64,000 nucleotides of DNA, taken from positions 682,001-746,000 of the forward strand of contig NZ_MAYO01000003.1 of the NCBI RefSeq assembly GCF_001691565.1, in the 5' to 3' direction. Source of the DNA: Microbacterium oleivorans. GTDB lineage: Bacteria; Actinomycetota; Actinomycetes; Actinomycetales; Microbacteriaceae. Numbering within the stretch: the stretch's first letter is position 1; each line of letters begins with the position of its first letter. The notes beneath the pieces were generated by a model, which searched no databases, had not been told where the DNA came from, and was given only the letters and a program-made list of their open reading frames with translations. Made by a program: the position numbers and the translations under genes. Below are positions 9,237 to 19,132 of this stretch, one piece after another.

Positions 9237-10142
9237 ATGTCTTCGAACACCATGGCCTTCTTCCGCGCACCGGTCGCCTCGATCGCCGAGGTGACCCCTA
9301 GTTTCCGCCGGTTCACCTTCAAGGACACCGCCCTCTCCGCCTACGGCGACCCCGGATTCGACCAGCGGGTGAAGATCCTGTTCCCCACGCCGACGGCACC
9401 GATCGAATCGATGCCGACCGGCGAGGACTGGTACGACCAGTGGCGAGCCCTCCCCGACGAGGCACGGCCCGTCATGCGGACGTACACGACGCGGGCCGTC
9501 CGCAACGCCGACAACGAGGTCGACATCGACATGGTCGCCCATGAGGTGATGGGACCCGCCTCGGCGTGGATCGCCGACGCGAAGGCCGGTGACGAGGTAC
9601 TCATCCTGGCACCCACGACCGCTCACACCGGAGTCAACTACGGGATCGACTTCGTCCCGCCCGCCAAGACCGAGAACATCCTCCTCGCCGGCGACGAGAC
9701 CGCAGCGCCGGCGATCGCGCGGATCCTCGAACAGCTCCCCGCTGACGCTCGAGGCGTCGTCATCCTCGAAGTGCCGCACCCGGAGGACGTCGCCTACCTC
9801 CCCGCGCATCCGGGCTTCGAGATCATCACCGCGGCCCGTGCCGGAGAGGATCATCGTCACGACCACCTGATAGCGGCTGTCACCCAGGTCGCCGAGCGGC
9901 TCGTCCCGGAGGGGATCGGTGCCGAGGTCGAGGAGATCGACGTCGACCACGACATCCTGTGGGAGGTCCCCCGGACGGCGAAGGGAGGCGCCGCTCTCAA
10001 GAGCGCCCGGCTCTACGCGTGGCTGGCAGGCGAGGCATCCGCGATCAAGGCGTTGCGCCGCCACCTCGTCAGCGAGGTCGGGGTGGACCGCCGCGCTGTC
10101 GCCTTCATGGGCTACTGGCGCCTCGGACGGTCCGAGAACTGA
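9237..10142 (+). CDS. Siderophore-interacting protein (FAD/NAD(P)H ferric-siderophore reductase)
   Basis: 301 residues. The N-terminal FAD-binding beta-barrel contains RTYTTRAV near residues 80-88, and a C-terminal SIP domain ends in AFMGYWRLGRSEN, typical of the family. ViuB/YqjH-like proteins reduce imported ferric siderophores with NAD(P)H so that Fe(II) is released in the cytoplasm, the logical last step after the importer. ATG preceded by GGAGCGA. Last gene of the operon, ending in a strong hairpin shared with the convergent suf operon. Confidence 0.92.
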   Translation: MSSNTMAFFRAPVASIAEVTPSFRRFTFKDTALSAYGDPGFDQRVKILFPTPTAPIESMPTGEDWYDQWRALPDEARPVMRTYTTRAVRNADNEVDIDMVAHEVMGPASAWIADAKAGDEVLILAPTTAHTGVNYGIDFVPPAKTENILLAGDETAAPAIARILEQLPADARGVVILEVPHPEDVAYLPAHPGFEIITAARAGEDHRHDHLIAAVTQVAERLVPEGIGAEVEEIDVDHDILWEVPRTAKGGAALKSARLYAWLAGEASAIKALRRHLVSEVGVDRRAVAFMGYWRLGRSEN

Positions 10143-10175
10143 AGAAGCGGTGCGACATCGTCGCACCGCTTCTTC
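10141..10175. terminator. Bidirectional terminator between siderophore and suf operons
   Basis: Perfect 15-bp inverted repeat (GAAGAAGCGGTGCGA with its complement) around a 5-base loop. It overlaps the stop codon of the siderophore-interacting protein and lies just past the end of the convergent sufT. The A/T-richer base of the stem gives a short U-rich end in either direction. Confidence 0.85.
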
Positions 10176-10201
10176 GTCGGCCGAATGGCCGCGGGGTCGG
10201 A

Positions 10202-10531
10202 TCAGATCGAGAATCCGAGCGCGCGCATCATGTCGCGACCGTCGTCGGTGATCTTCTCGGGACCCCACGGCGGCATCCAGACCCAATTGATCCGGAAGCG
10301 GTCCACGACGCCGTCGAGCGCCTGACCGGTCTGCTCTTCGAGGACGTCCGTCAGCGGGCAGCCGGCGGAGGTCAGCGTCATGTGGATGACGAGTGCGTCG
10401 TTCTCGTCATCCCAACCCAGGTCGTAGATCAGCCCGAGGTCGACGATGTTGACCCCCAGCTCGGGGTCCATGACATCCTTCAGGGCCTCGGTGACCTCGT
10501 CGTACTTCTCGGGTGCGAGCGTGTCGGTCAT
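10202..10531 (-). CDS. sufT: SufT-like metal-sulfur cluster assembly factor (MIP18/DUF59)
   Basis: 109 residues, a single DUF59/MIP18 domain with the family motif DPELGVNIVDLGLIYD (residues 22-37) and the conserved cysteine Cys58 in SAGCPLTD. SufT proteins assist Fe-S cluster maturation of client proteins. ATG start; last gene of the suf operon, 9 bases after sufC. In many actinobacteria sufS and sufU lie between sufC and sufT, but here the two genes are directly adjacent. Confidence 0.9.
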   Translation of the reverse strand: MTDTLAPEKYDEVTEALKDVMDPELGVNIVDLGLIYDLGWDDENDALVIHMTLTSAGCPLTDVLEEQTGQALDGVVDRFRINWVWMPPWGPEKITDDGRDMMRALGFSI

Positions 10532-10540
10532 GCGAGAATC

Positions 10541-11311
10541 CTAGGCCTGCTCGCCGCCGACCGGGGCGAGGAAACGGTCGTAACCCTCGTCCTCCAGCCG
10601 TGCTGCGAGCTCGGGGCCGCCCTCTTCCGCGACGCGACCGTTCACGAGCACGTGGACGAAGTCGGGCTGGATGTAGCGGAGGATGCGGGTGTAGTGCGTG
10701 ATGAGCAGCACGCCCATGTCGCTCTGCTCCTTCGCGCGGTTGACACCCTCGGAGACGATCTTGAGTGCGTCGACGTCGAGGCCCGAATCGGTCTCGTCGA
10801 GGATCGCGAGCTTGGGCTTCAGGAGCTCGAGCTGGAGGATCTCGTGACGCTTCTTCTCACCGCCGGAGAAGCCCTCGTTGACGTTGCGCGCCGCGAACTT
10901 CGGATCCATGCGCAGGTTCTGCATGGCACCCTTCACGTCCTTGGTCCACGAGCGGATCGAGGGCGCTTCGCCGTCGATGGCCGTCTTCGCGGTGCGTAGG
11001 AAGTTCGTGACCGTGACGCCGGGGATCTCGACCGGGTACTGCATCGCCAGGAACAGACCGGCGCGCGCACGCTCGTCGACCGACATCGCGAGGACGTCCT
11101 CGCCGTCGAGGGTGATCGTGCCGCCCGTGACGGTGTACTTGGGGTGCCCGGCGATCGTGTACGCGAGCGTGGACTTGCCGGAGCCGTTCGGGCCCATGAT
11201 GGCGTGGGTCTCGCCCGTGCGAACGGTGAGGGTGACGCCGTTGAGGATCGGGGTCTCGCCGGCTTCCGTCTCGACCGTCACGTGGAGGTCGCGGATCTCG
11301 AGGACAGACAT
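10541..11311 (-). CDS. sufC: SufC, Fe-S cluster assembly ATPase
   Basis: 256 residues. ABC-type ATPase of the SufBCD scaffold: Walker A GPNGSGKS at residues 40-47, signature FSGGEKKR, and Walker B AILDETDSGLD with the SufC-specific DETDSGLD ending. ATP-driven dimerisation remodels SufB-SufD so the nascent cluster can form. The start is the ATG at 11309-11311, 14 bases after the ferredoxin stop; longer in-frame extensions upstream overlap the ferredoxin gene and lack SufC similarity. Confidence 0.96.
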   Translation of the reverse strand: MSVLEIRDLHVTVETEAGETPILNGVTLTVRTGETHAIMGPNGSGKSTLAYTIAGHPKYTVTGGTITLDGEDVLAMSVDERARAGLFLAMQYPVEIPGVTVTNFLRTAKTAIDGEAPSIRSWTKDVKGAMQNLRMDPKFAARNVNEGFSGGEKKRHEILQLELLKPKLAILDETDSGLDVDALKIVSEGVNRAKEQSDMGVLLITHYTRILRYIQPDFVHVLVNGRVAEEGGPELAARLEDEGYDRFLAPVGGEQA

Positions 11312-11325
11312 GTCAGCTTCTTTCT

Positions 11326-11655
11326 TCAGTTCACGGCTTTGGTCACGGCGGGGTCGATGAGGATGTCGTCCCCGTCGATCGTGACCTCGTAGACGGGCAC
11401 CGGCTCGTAGGCCGGGAGGTTCAGGGGGCGGCCGGTGCGCAGCGAGAACGCGGACCCGTGGGCCCAGCACTCCAGCGTCTCGCCCTCGACGAAGCCGTCG
11501 GCCAGCGAGATGTCGCCGTGCGTGCAGGTGTCGCCGATCGCGTGGACCTCGCCCTGACCGTCGAGCACCACGGAGATGGCGACGCCGCCGACCTCGACGC
11601 GCACCGCGGTGTCCTGCTCGAGCTCACTCAGCTGGAGCACCTTCTGGGCGGTCAC
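11326..11655 (-). CDS. Rieske-type [2Fe-2S] ferredoxin in the suf operon
   Basis: 109-residue soluble Rieske protein of the non-heme iron oxygenase ferredoxin type. Ligands are Cys44-x-His46 and Cys63-x-x-His66. No transmembrane segment, so it is not the bc1 Rieske protein. GTG start overlapping the sufD stop (GTGA). Its place between sufD and sufC suggests it donates electrons during cluster assembly or repair; this is inference from context, although the arrangement recurs in actinobacteria. Confidence 0.92.
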   Translation of the reverse strand: MTAQKVLQLSELEQDTAVRVEVGGVAISVVLDGQGEVHAIGDTCTHGDISLADGFVEGETLECWAHGSAFSLRTGRPLNLPAYEPVPVYEVTIDGDDILIDPAVTKAVN

Positions 11656-12848
11656 TCGGCACCCTCCCCGACGAGCTCGGCCTCGATGGCGGCGATGAAC
11701 TCGTCCTCGAGGGAAGGGATGCCGATCTTCTGCACGATCTCGGCAAGGAAGCCGAGGACGACGAGTCGTCGAGCCTGCTCCTCGTCGATGCCGCGGGCCT
11801 GCAGGTAGAACAACTGCTCGTCGTCGAACCGGCCCGTCGCACTCGCGTGCCCCGCGCCGACGATGTCGCCGGTCTCGATCTCGAGGTTCGGGATGGAGTC
11901 GGCGCGGGCCCCGTCGGTGAGGACGAGGTTACGGTTCGCCTCGTAGGAGTCGGTGCCGACGGCATCCGGCCCGATCAGCACATCGCCGATCCAGACAGTC
12001 CGCGCGGACGCGCCCTGCAGCGCGCTCTTGTAGAGCACGTCGCCATTGGTGTGGTCGCCCTTGTGATGCAGGTACACCTGGCTCTCGAGGTGCTGACCCG
12101 CGTCGGCGAACGAGAGACCGTACAGGCGACCCTGCGCGCCGGAACCTGCCAGTTCGACCGACGGGTTCACCCGCACCACGCCGCCGCCGAGGCTGACGAC
12201 GATGTGGGTGAGGGTCGCATCGCGGTCGACGCGAGCCTGGTGAGCCGCGAGGTGGACGGCATCGTCGTCCCACCGCTGCACGGACACGACGGTGAGCGCC
12301 GCACCGTCCCGGACGATGATCTCGACGTTCTGCGCCTGTGCGGCGGATCCCTCGTGACGGAGCACGACCGTCCCGCGCGAGTTCGCCTGCGCCTCGATCA
12401 CGACGTGTGCATGCGCGACGCCACCGCGACCCGTGAGGGTCACGATCACGGGCTCGTCGAGTTCGACGTTCGCCGGGATGCGGATGAGCGGCGCCTCGGG
12501 CTCCTGCGCCCACGCGATCGCGCTGACGACGTCCTCCGGACGGAAGATCTCGCCGCGGGGCGCCTCGTCCTTCTGCAGACGACGGTGCTCCACGGCATCA
12601 GGACCGCTCACCTCGACGCCGATGACGTCGTGCGGCGCCTCCTCGTCAGCCAGCAGGGGCGCGACGCGGTCGAGCGGCGTGTGCTTCCAGTTGACCTCGC
12701 GCCCGGTGGGCGTGCCGAAGTCGGCGGGATCGAACGACCACGGGCGCTCCGAACGGGTCTGCACGGGCACGCCCTGATCGGTCACTTTCGCCGCAGGGTC
12801 GATGTGGCCCTTCGCATCGGATGCGGGGGCCTGAGTCGCTGTCGTCAT
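11652..12848 (-). CDS. sufD: SufD, Fe-S cluster assembly scaffold protein
   Basis: 398 residues with the beta-helix core of the SufB/SufD family (residues about 120-370) and the C-terminal helical segment that binds SufC. Partner of SufB in the SufBC2D scaffold. ATG start shares its A with the sufB stop (TGATG), and the 3' end overlaps the ferredoxin start, so translation of the four genes is tightly coupled. Confidence 0.95.
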   Translation of the reverse strand: MTTATQAPASDAKGHIDPAAKVTDQGVPVQTRSERPWSFDPADFGTPTGREVNWKHTPLDRVAPLLADEEAPHDVIGVEVSGPDAVEHRRLQKDEAPRGEIFRPEDVVSAIAWAQEPEAPLIRIPANVELDEPVIVTLTGRGGVAHAHVVIEAQANSRGTVVLRHEGSAAQAQNVEIIVRDGAALTVVSVQRWDDDAVHLAAHQARVDRDATLTHIVVSLGGGVVRVNPSVELAGSGAQGRLYGLSFADAGQHLESQVYLHHKGDHTNGDVLYKSALQGASARTVWIGDVLIGPDAVGTDSYEANRNLVLTDGARADSIPNLEIETGDIVGAGHASATGRFDDEQLFYLQARGIDEEQARRLVVLGFLAEIVQKIGIPSLEDEFIAAIEAELVGEGAE

Positions 12849-14266
12849 CAGCCGACGGATCCTTCCATGCCCATCTCGATGAGCTTGTTCAGCTCGAGGG
12901 CGTACTCCATGGGCAGTTCGCGGGCGATCGGCTCGATGAAGCCGCGCACGATCATCGCCATCGCCTCGTCCTCGGGCATGCCGCGGCTCATGAGGTAGAA
13001 CAACTGCTCCTCGCTGACCTTCGAGACGGTCGCCTCGTGGCCGAGCTGGACGTCATCGACGCGGATGTCGATCGCCGGGTACGTGTCGGACCGCGAGATG
13101 GTATCGACCAGCAGCGCGTCGCACCGCACGGTGTTGGCGGAGTGGTGCGCGTTCGCGTCCACTCGCACCTCGCCGCGGTAGCCGGCGCGGCCGCCGCCGC
13201 GGGCGATCGACTTCGAGACGATGGACGACTGCGTGTAGGGCGCCATGTGGATCATCTTCGCGCCGGCGTCCTGGTGCTGACCGGGACCGGCGAAGGCCAC
13301 GGACAGGGTCTCTCCCTTGGCGTGCTCCCCCATCAGATAGATCGACGGGTACTTCATCGTCACCTTGGACCCGATGTTGCCGTCGACCCATTCCATCGTC
13401 GCGCCCTCGTGGGCGACGGCGCGCTTGGTGACGAGGTTGTAGACGTTGTTCGACCAGTTCTGGATCGTCGTGTACCGAACGCGAGCGTTCTTCTTCACGA
13501 TGATCTCGACGACGGCCGAGTGCAGCGAGTCGCTCTTGTAGATCGGCGCTGTGCAGCCCTCGATGTAATGGACGTAGCTGTCCTCATCGGCGATGATCAG
13601 CGTCCGCTCGAACTGCCCCATGTTCTCGGTGTTGATCCGGAAGTAGGCCTGCAATGGGATCTCGACGTGCACACCCTTGGGGACGTAGACGAACGACCCG
13701 CCGGACCACACCGCCGTGTTCAGAGCCGCGAACTTGTTGTCGCCGGCGGGGATGACCGTGCCGAAGTACTCCTCGAAGAACTCGGGGTGCTCGCGCAGAG
13801 CCGTGTCGGTGTCCATGAAGATGACACCCTGCTGCTCCAGGTCCTCGCGGATCTGGTGGTAGACGACCTCGGACTCGTACTGGGCGGCGACGCCGGCGAC
13901 GAGACGCTGACGCTCGGCCTCGGGGATGCCCAGCTTCTCGTAGGTGTTTCGGATCTCCTCGGGGAGGTCCTCCCACGTCTGCGCCTGCTTCTCGGTCGAG
14001 CGCACGAAGTACTTGATGTTGTCGAAGTCGATGCCCGAGAGATCGGCGCCCCACGTCGGCATGGGCTTGCGGCCGAACAGCTGGTACCCCTTCAGACGGG
14101 TCTTCAGCATCCATTCGGGTTCGTCCTTGAGGGCGGAGATCCCGCGGACGACGTCCTCGTTGATCCCTCGCTGCGCGACGGCACCCGCGGCATCCGCGTC
14201 GTGCCAGCCGAATTCGTAGACCCCCAGGCCTTCGAGTTCGGGGCGGTCGATGAGCACATCCGACAT
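12848..14266 (-). CDS. sufB: SufB, Fe-S cluster assembly scaffold protein
   Basis: 472 residues, the usual SufB length. Family motifs include [13 protein letters not shown] in the middle and the C-terminal [13 protein letters not shown] segment. SufB carries the sulfur-accepting and cluster-nucleating surface of the SufBCD complex. The ATG at 14264-14266 follows a strong GAGGAGG site; upstream in-frame ATGs lack similarity. First gene of the operon. No SufR-type repressor gene lies immediately upstream, where the divergent neighbour is ctaA. Confidence 0.96.
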   Translation of the reverse strand: MSDVLIDRPELEGLGVYEFGWHDADAAGAVAQRGINEDVVRGISALKDEPEWMLKTRLKGYQLFGRKPMPTWGADLSGIDFDNIKYFVRSTEKQAQTWEDLPEEIRNTYEKLGIPEAERQRLVAGVAAQYESEVVYHQIREDLEQQGVIFMDTDTALREHPEFFEEYFGTVIPAGDNKFAALNTAVWSGGSFVYVPKGVHVEIPLQAYFRINTENMGQFERTLIIADEDSYVHYIEGCTAPIYKSDSLHSAVVEIIVKKNARVRYTTIQNWSNNVYNLVTKRAVAHEGATMEWVDGNIGSKVTMKYPSIYLMGEHAKGETLSVAFAGPGQHQDAGAKMIHMAPYTQSSIVSKSIARGGGRAGYRGEVRVDANAHHSANTVRCDALLVDTISRSDTYPAIDIRVDDVQLGHEATVSKVSEEQLFYLMSRGMPEDEAMAMIVRGFIEPIARELPMEYALELNKLIEMGMEGSVG

Positions 14267-14380
14267 GAATTTCCTCCTCACGGGCGGCAACGGTGTCATC
14301 CGTTCCGGCATTCCCTCCCGCGAGAGGAGTGCACGAGGGGGATGCCGCTGCTGGCCGCTCTGACGACGCGATACCGCGCC

Positions 14381-14435
14381 TAGAATCGTTGTGCGGGCTG
14401 CGATGGGGATCGCGCTCGCCGACTGCTTCATTCTA
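14381..14435. promoter_or_regulatory. Divergent sufB/ctaA promoter region
   Basis: TAGAAT at 14381-14386 (+) could serve ctaA, with a leader of about 95 bases. TAGAAT on the minus strand at 14430-14435 could serve sufB, with a leader of about 155 bases. Matching -35 hexamers are weak, so this is a suggestion only. Confidence 0.3.
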
Positions 14436-14486
14436 CAGGCACGGCCGTCCCCCGCGGCGTGCCGGCCCGCGCCCGGAGGCGACCCC

Positions 14487-15410
14487 ATGCTCATCACCGC
14501 GTCGACACCGACCGCCCCGCCCGTCACGCGGATGCCGCGTCTGCTGCGTCTGGTCGCCTGGCTCTCCTTCATCGCCGAGACGCTCATCATCGGCACCGGC
14601 GGCGCCGTCCGACTCACCGGCTCGGGCCTCGGCTGCCCGACATGGCCGACGTGCACGCCGGAGTCGCTCGTCGCGACGCCCGAGATGGGCATCCACGGTG
14701 TGATCGAGTTCGGCAACCGCACGCTCACGGGACTCGTCGGCATCCTCGCGCTGATCGTCGTGGTGCTGGTGTGGCGGATGCGGCGAGCTCGTCGCGACCT
14801 GTTCGTCCTGGCGCTCATCGTCCTCGGCGGCGTCGTCGCGCAGGCGATCGTCGGCGGCATCACCGTCCTGACGGGCCTCAACCCCTTCATCGTCGGCTTC
14901 CACTACGTCGTGTCCCTGATCCTCGTCTGCGTCTGCGCCGCGTTCCTGGTCCGCATGAAGGAGCCGGCGGGTCCGCGCGAGCGGGTCGTTCCCGCCTGGT
15001 ATTCCCGTGTGGCTCACCTGACGACAGCCGTTCTCGCCGTGACGATCGGCTTCGGCGTTCTGACCACGGGCGCCGGGCCTCATTCGGGTGACGCCGCCGC
15101 CGGGCGCAACGGCTTCGATGCCGAAATCCTCGAGCACGTGCACGCCTGGCCGGGCTACACCCTCCTGGCCCTGACGGTCGTTCTCCTGGGCGTCGCGTGG
15201 GCGCGACGGCTTCGTCCGCGCACCTGGGTCACCGTGCTGTTCGCCGCCGAGGTCGTGCAGATCGCCGTCGGCCTCTACCAGGCGCGCAACGGCCTCCCCG
15301 AGATCGCCGTCGGCGTGCACATGGTGCTCGCTGCGCTGACCGCGGCCACGATGACGGTCGTCATCCTGCGCCTCAAGGCACCGGTGGCGGCGGCGGCGTC
15401 GTCTCACTGA
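14487..15410 (+). CDS. ctaA: CtaA/COX15 heme A synthase
   Basis: 307 residues, eight predicted membrane helices in two four-helix halves. Heme-ligand histidines are His70 (GIHGVIEF), His139 (GFHYVV), His217 or His219 (EHVHAWPG) and His278 (GVHMVL). A CPTWPTC cysteine pair (Cys50, Cys56) sits in the first extracytoplasmic loop, as in Gram-positive CtaA. Oxidises the heme O methyl group to give heme A for the aa3 oxidase. ATG preceded by GGAGGCG; upstream in-frame starts lie in the promoter region. Confidence 0.94.
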   Translation: MLITASTPTAPPVTRMPRLLRLVAWLSFIAETLIIGTGGAVRLTGSGLGCPTWPTCTPESLVATPEMGIHGVIEFGNRTLTGLVGILALIVVVLVWRMRRARRDLFVLALIVLGGVVAQAIVGGITVLTGLNPFIVGFHYVVSLILVCVCAAFLVRMKEPAGPRERVVPAWYSRVAHLTTAVLAVTIGFGVLTTGAGPHSGDAAAGRNGFDAEILEHVHAWPGYTLLALTVVLLGVAWARRLRPRTWVTVLFAAEVVQIAVGLYQARNGLPEIAVGVHMVLAALTAATMTVVILRLKAPVAAAASSH

Positions 15411-15505
15411 CATCTCATAGGGTCCGCATCACTCCCGTCAGGGTCCGTCGGGAACAGTGGCCCGGGCCGCCTGAATCCGGGCGGCTCCGACCCGGAGGAG
15501 ATTCG

Positions 15506-15880
15506 ATGAACACCCGCCCCCGCCTGACCCGCAGCATCCCGTTCTGGCTGCTCGTCGCAGGCTCCCTCGCATCCAGCGCCGCCGGCGCCGTCATCCTGAT
15601 CGACAAGCTCGGGACGATGGAGACCGCGCTCACCGCCGGAACCGCGACCGGCGTGGAGGTCTATGTCGGGCAGATCTGGGCCGTCCTCGGCGCGATCCTG
15701 ATCGGTGTCGGCGCGATCGGCCTGCTTCTGGCCTTCACGCTCGGCTCCCTGCGTGCGTTCGCAACGCCGCGCGAGCAGGTCGCTCCCGTGGCCGAATCAT
15801 TCGACGACGAGATCGAGACCGAGGCGTCCGACGCGTCTGCGACGACCGAGCAGCCCGTCCTCGACGGGGCCGCACGCTGA
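15506..15880 (+). CDS. Small two-helix membrane protein of unknown function
   Basis: 124 residues with two hydrophobic helices (about residues 12-34 and 53-78), then an acidic cytoplasmic or exterior tail rich in Glu, Asp, Ser and Thr. The ATG follows a clear GGAGGAG site. Lies 95 bases after ctaA and converges with ctaB. I do not recognise a domain. Position between the two heme A genes hints at a link to oxidase biogenesis, but nothing in the sequence proves it. Confidence 0.75.
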   Translation: MNTRPRLTRSIPFWLLVAGSLASSAAGAVILIDKLGTMETALTAGTATGVEVYVGQIWAVLGAILIGVGAIGLLLAFTLGSLRAFATPREQVAPVAESFDDEIETEASDASATTEQPVLDGAAR

Positions 15881-15901
15881 TCGACCGGTCGACCCGTTGC
15901 G

Positions 15902-16828
15902 TCAGAACGGCAGCAGCGGGTCGACCGCGATGGCGACGAACAGCAGGGTCAGATAGGTGATCGACGCGTGGAACACGCGCATCGGCTGCATCTTCTCGCC
16001 ACGGACGGCGCGTGCGTACAGGACGTGCGACTCGTAGACGAACCAGCCGCCGAAGACGAGGGCCGACACGGTGTAGACGAGCCCCATCCCCGCGACCGGG
16101 ATCAGCAGCAGCGAGCTCGCGACCGTCGCCCAGGCGTAGAGGATGACCTGCAGACCGACCTGTGCGCCGTCGCGCGTGGCCCCCAGCATGGGAACGTCGA
16201 CCTCGGCATAGTCGCCCTTGTACTTCATGGACAGCGGCCAATAGTGCGGCGGCGTCCAGAGGAAGACCAGAAGGAACAGGATGAACGGCGTCCACGCGAG
16301 CGAGCCCGTGACGGCGGACCAACCGATGATGACCGGGAAGCAACCGGCGATGCCGCCCCAGACGATGTTCTGCTCGGTGCGACGCTTCAGAAGGATCGTG
16401 TAGATCACGACGTAGAAGAAGATGGCGCCGGCGCTGAGGGCGGCAGCCACCCAATTCGTGGACGCCCAGAGCCACACCGTCGAGACGATGGCGAGGGTCC
16501 ACGAGAAGACGAGCGCACCACGAGGCGACACCTCACCGGTCACGAGGGGACGGTTCTCCGTCCGCTTCATGTGAGCGTCGATGTCGCGATCGAGGTACAT
16601 GTTGAAGGATGCCGCCGAACCCGCGCTCATAGCGCCGCCGAGGACGGTCGCGACGATGAGCCAGAGGTTGGGAAGGCCGCCCTCCGCCAGGAACATCACC
16701 GGAATGGTCGTGACCAGGAGGAGCTCGAGGACACGAGGCTTCGTCAACTGGATGTACGCGCGGACGGTGCGGCCGACCGACTGTCGGGCGGGCGCTGATA
16801 CGCGCGCGCCGGTGTCCGTGAGTGCCAT
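15902..16828 (-). CDS. ctaB: CtaB/CyoE protoheme IX farnesyltransferase (heme O synthase)
   Basis: 308 residues, UbiA-superfamily prenyltransferase with about nine helices. The first aspartate-rich motif is N76-x3-D80-x3-D84, and a YTxxLKRRT-type loop follows in the second half. Attaches a farnesyl group to heme B, the step before CtaA. The ATG at 16826-16828 gives the family length; the upstream in-frame ATG adds a non-homologous stretch. Divergent from tkt, the usual actinobacterial arrangement. Confidence 0.95.
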   Translation of the reverse strand: MALTDTGARVSAPARQSVGRTVRAYIQLTKPRVLELLLVTTIPVMFLAEGGLPNLWLIVATVLGGAMSAGSAASFNMYLDRDIDAHMKRTENRPLVTGEVSPRGALVFSWTLAIVSTVWLWASTNWVAAALSAGAIFFYVVIYTILLKRRTEQNIVWGGIAGCFPVIIGWSAVTGSLAWTPFILFLLVFLWTPPHYWPLSMKYKGDYAEVDVPMLGATRDGAQVGLQVILYAWATVASSLLLIPVAGMGLVYTVSALVFGGWFVYESHVLYARAVRGEKMQPMRVFHASITYLTLLFVAIAVDPLLPF

Positions 16829-17050
16829 CGCCCCTGCCGTGTAGATCGTCCTACCGAGTCTACGGCATCCGTCATGGACGGTCCCTTGCGCGGATGCCTC
16901 GGCACTTCGCTCACAGCGCACGTCACAGAGCGCCACCCCGGCCTCGGCGGGGGGTCCGCATCGATATGCTGAAAATCCCGGCGCGGGACGCTCCCTCTTC
17001 TTCCGAGATCAGCGGCCGTCTGCGCGGAATCACCGACGAAAGGTTTCCAG

Positions 17051-19132
17051 GTGTCAGAGCTGGTTTGGGACGAGATCGATCGACGCGCGGTTGACACCGC
17101 ACGGGTGTTGGCGGCGGATGCCGTCGAGAAGGTCGGTAACGGCCACCCGGGGACTGCTATGAGCCTCGCGCCCGCGGCCTACCTGCTCTACCAGCGCGTC
17201 CTGCGCCACGATCCCTCCGACACTCATTGGCTGGGCCGCGACCGGTTCATCCTGTCGGCGGGGCACTCCTCGCTGACGCAGTACGTGCAGCTCTACCTCG
17301 GCGGATTCGGCCTCGAGCTGGACGATCTGAAGGCGCTGCGCACGTGGGGCTCCCTCACCCCCGGCCACCCCGAGTACGGCCACACGAAGGGCGTCGAGAT
17401 CACCACGGGCCCGCTCGGCCAGGGGCTCGCCTCCGCTGTCGGCTTCGCCTACGCCGCGCGCTACGAGCGCGGTCTCTTCGACCCCGAGGCGGATGCCGGC
17501 ACCTCGCCGTTCGACCACCACGTCTTCGTCATCGCCGGTGACGGCGACCTGCAGGAGGGCGTCACCTCCGAGGCCGGTTCGCTCGCCGGGCACCAGCAGC
17601 TCGGCAACCTGATCGCGATCTACGACTCGAACCAGATCTCGATCGAGGACGACACGAACGTCGCGTTCACCGAGGACGTTCAGGCCCGGTACGAGGCCTA
17701 CGGCTGGCAGGTCCAGACGGTCGACTGGAAGAAGACGGGCGAGTACGTCGAAGACGTCGCCGCCCTCCACGCGGCGATCGAGGCCGCGAAAGCGGAGACC
17801 TCCAAGCCTTCTCTCATCGTCCTCAAGACGATCATCGGCTGGCCCGCACCCGGCAAGCAGAACACCGGCAAGATCCACGGCTCCGCGCTGGGAGCGGACG
17901 AGCTCGCCGGCACCAAGAAGGTTCTCGGGTTCGATCCCGAACAGAGCTTCGCGGTCGCCGACGACGTCCTGGCGCACACACGCTCACTGGCCGATCGCGC
18001 CGCGACCGACCGTGTGGCCTGGCAGGAGTCGTTCGACGCCTGGGCCGCCGCCAACCCGGAGCGCAAGGCCCTCCTCGACCGACTCGAAGCGGCGACGCTC
18101 CCCGACGGCATCGCTGACGCACTTCCCTCTTTCGAGCCGGGCAAGGATGTCTCCACCCGCGCCGCCTCGGGTGTCGTGATCAACGCTCTCGCGGCTGAAC
18201 TGCCCGAGCTGTGGGGCGGATCTGCTGACCTCGCCGAGTCCAACCTGACCACGATCAAAGACGCGAAGAGCTTCATCCCGTCCGAGTGGTCCACCCATGA
18301 GTGGTCGGGTGACCCTTACGGCCGTGTGCTGCACTTCGGTATCCGCGAACACGCCATGGGCGCGATCATCAACGGCATCAAGCTGCACGGGCCGACGCGT
18401 CCGTTCGGCGGCACGTTCCTGATCTTCAGCGACTACATGCGTCCCGCGGTGCGACTGGCTGCGCTCATGAACATCCCCTCGGTGTTCGTCTGGACTCACG
18501 ATTCCGTCGCCCTCGGCGAGGACGGCCCGACGCACCAGCCGATCGAGCAGCTCGCGACCCTGCGCCTCATCCCGAACTTCACGGTGGTGCGTCCTGCAGA
18601 CGCGAACGAGACAGCCGCTGCCTGGCTCGAGATCCTGCGGCGCCAGGACGGACCGACCGGCATCGCCCTGACCCGCCAGAACATCGCCGTCTTCCCGCGC
18701 GGCGAGAACGGCTACGCGACCACCGAGGGAGTCGCCAAGGGCGCGTACACGCTGCTCGATGCGCCGGAGGGAGAGCCGGACGTGATTCTGATCGCCACCG
18801 GCTCCGAGGTGCAGCTGGCCGTTGCCGCCCGTGAGACTCTCGCCGGCGAAGGGATCGGCGCCCGCGTCGTCTCGGCGCCCAGCCTCGAATGGTTCGCCGA
18901 GCAGGACTCGGAGTACCGCGACTCGGTCCTTCCCTCGTCGGTGAAGGCCCGCGTCTCGGTCGAGGCGGGAGCCACCGGGCTCTGGCGCGCGGTCGTCGGC
19001 GACCGCGGACGCACCGTCGGCATCGACCACTTCGGCGCCTCCGCCGACTACAAGACCCTGTTCGAGAAGTTCGGCGTCACCGCCGATGCGGTCGTGGAAG
19101 CGGCCCGCGCAACCGTCAAGGAGAACGCATGA
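17051..19132 (+). CDS. tkt: Transketolase
   Basis: 693 residues, full length. TPP-binding motif GDGDLQEGV near residue 160, His residues of the active site in [10 protein letters not shown] (near 33-42) and AGHSSLTQY, and the pyrimidine domain with [14 protein letters not shown]. Exchanges two-carbon units among pentose and hexose phosphates. GTG start after GAAAGG. Heads a coupled operon with tal, zwf, opcA and pgl, so both branches of the pentose-phosphate pathway are transcribed together. Confidence 0.97.
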   Translation: MSELVWDEIDRRAVDTARVLAADAVEKVGNGHPGTAMSLAPAAYLLYQRVLRHDPSDTHWLGRDRFILSAGHSSLTQYVQLYLGGFGLELDDLKALRTWGSLTPGHPEYGHTKGVEITTGPLGQGLASAVGFAYAARYERGLFDPEADAGTSPFDHHVFVIAGDGDLQEGVTSEAGSLAGHQQLGNLIAIYDSNQISIEDDTNVAFTEDVQARYEAYGWQVQTVDWKKTGEYVEDVAALHAAIEAAKAETSKPSLIVLKTIIGWPAPGKQNTGKIHGSALGADELAGTKKVLGFDPEQSFAVADDVLAHTRSLADRAATDRVAWQESFDAWAAANPERKALLDRLEAATLPDGIADALPSFEPGKDVSTRAASGVVINALAAELPELWGGSADLAESNLTTIKDAKSFIPSEWSTHEWSGDPYGRVLHFGIREHAMGAIINGIKLHGPTRPFGGTFLIFSDYMRPAVRLAALMNIPSVFVWTHDSVALGEDGPTHQPIEQLATLRLIPNFTVVRPADANETAAAWLEILRRQDGPTGIALTRQNIAVFPRGENGYATTEGVAKGAYTLLDAPEGEPDVILIATGSEVQLAVAARETLAGEGIGARVVSAPSLEWFAEQDSEYRDSVLPSSVKARVSVEAGATGLWRAVVGDRGRTVGIDHFGASADYKTLFEKFGVTADAVVEAARATVKENA

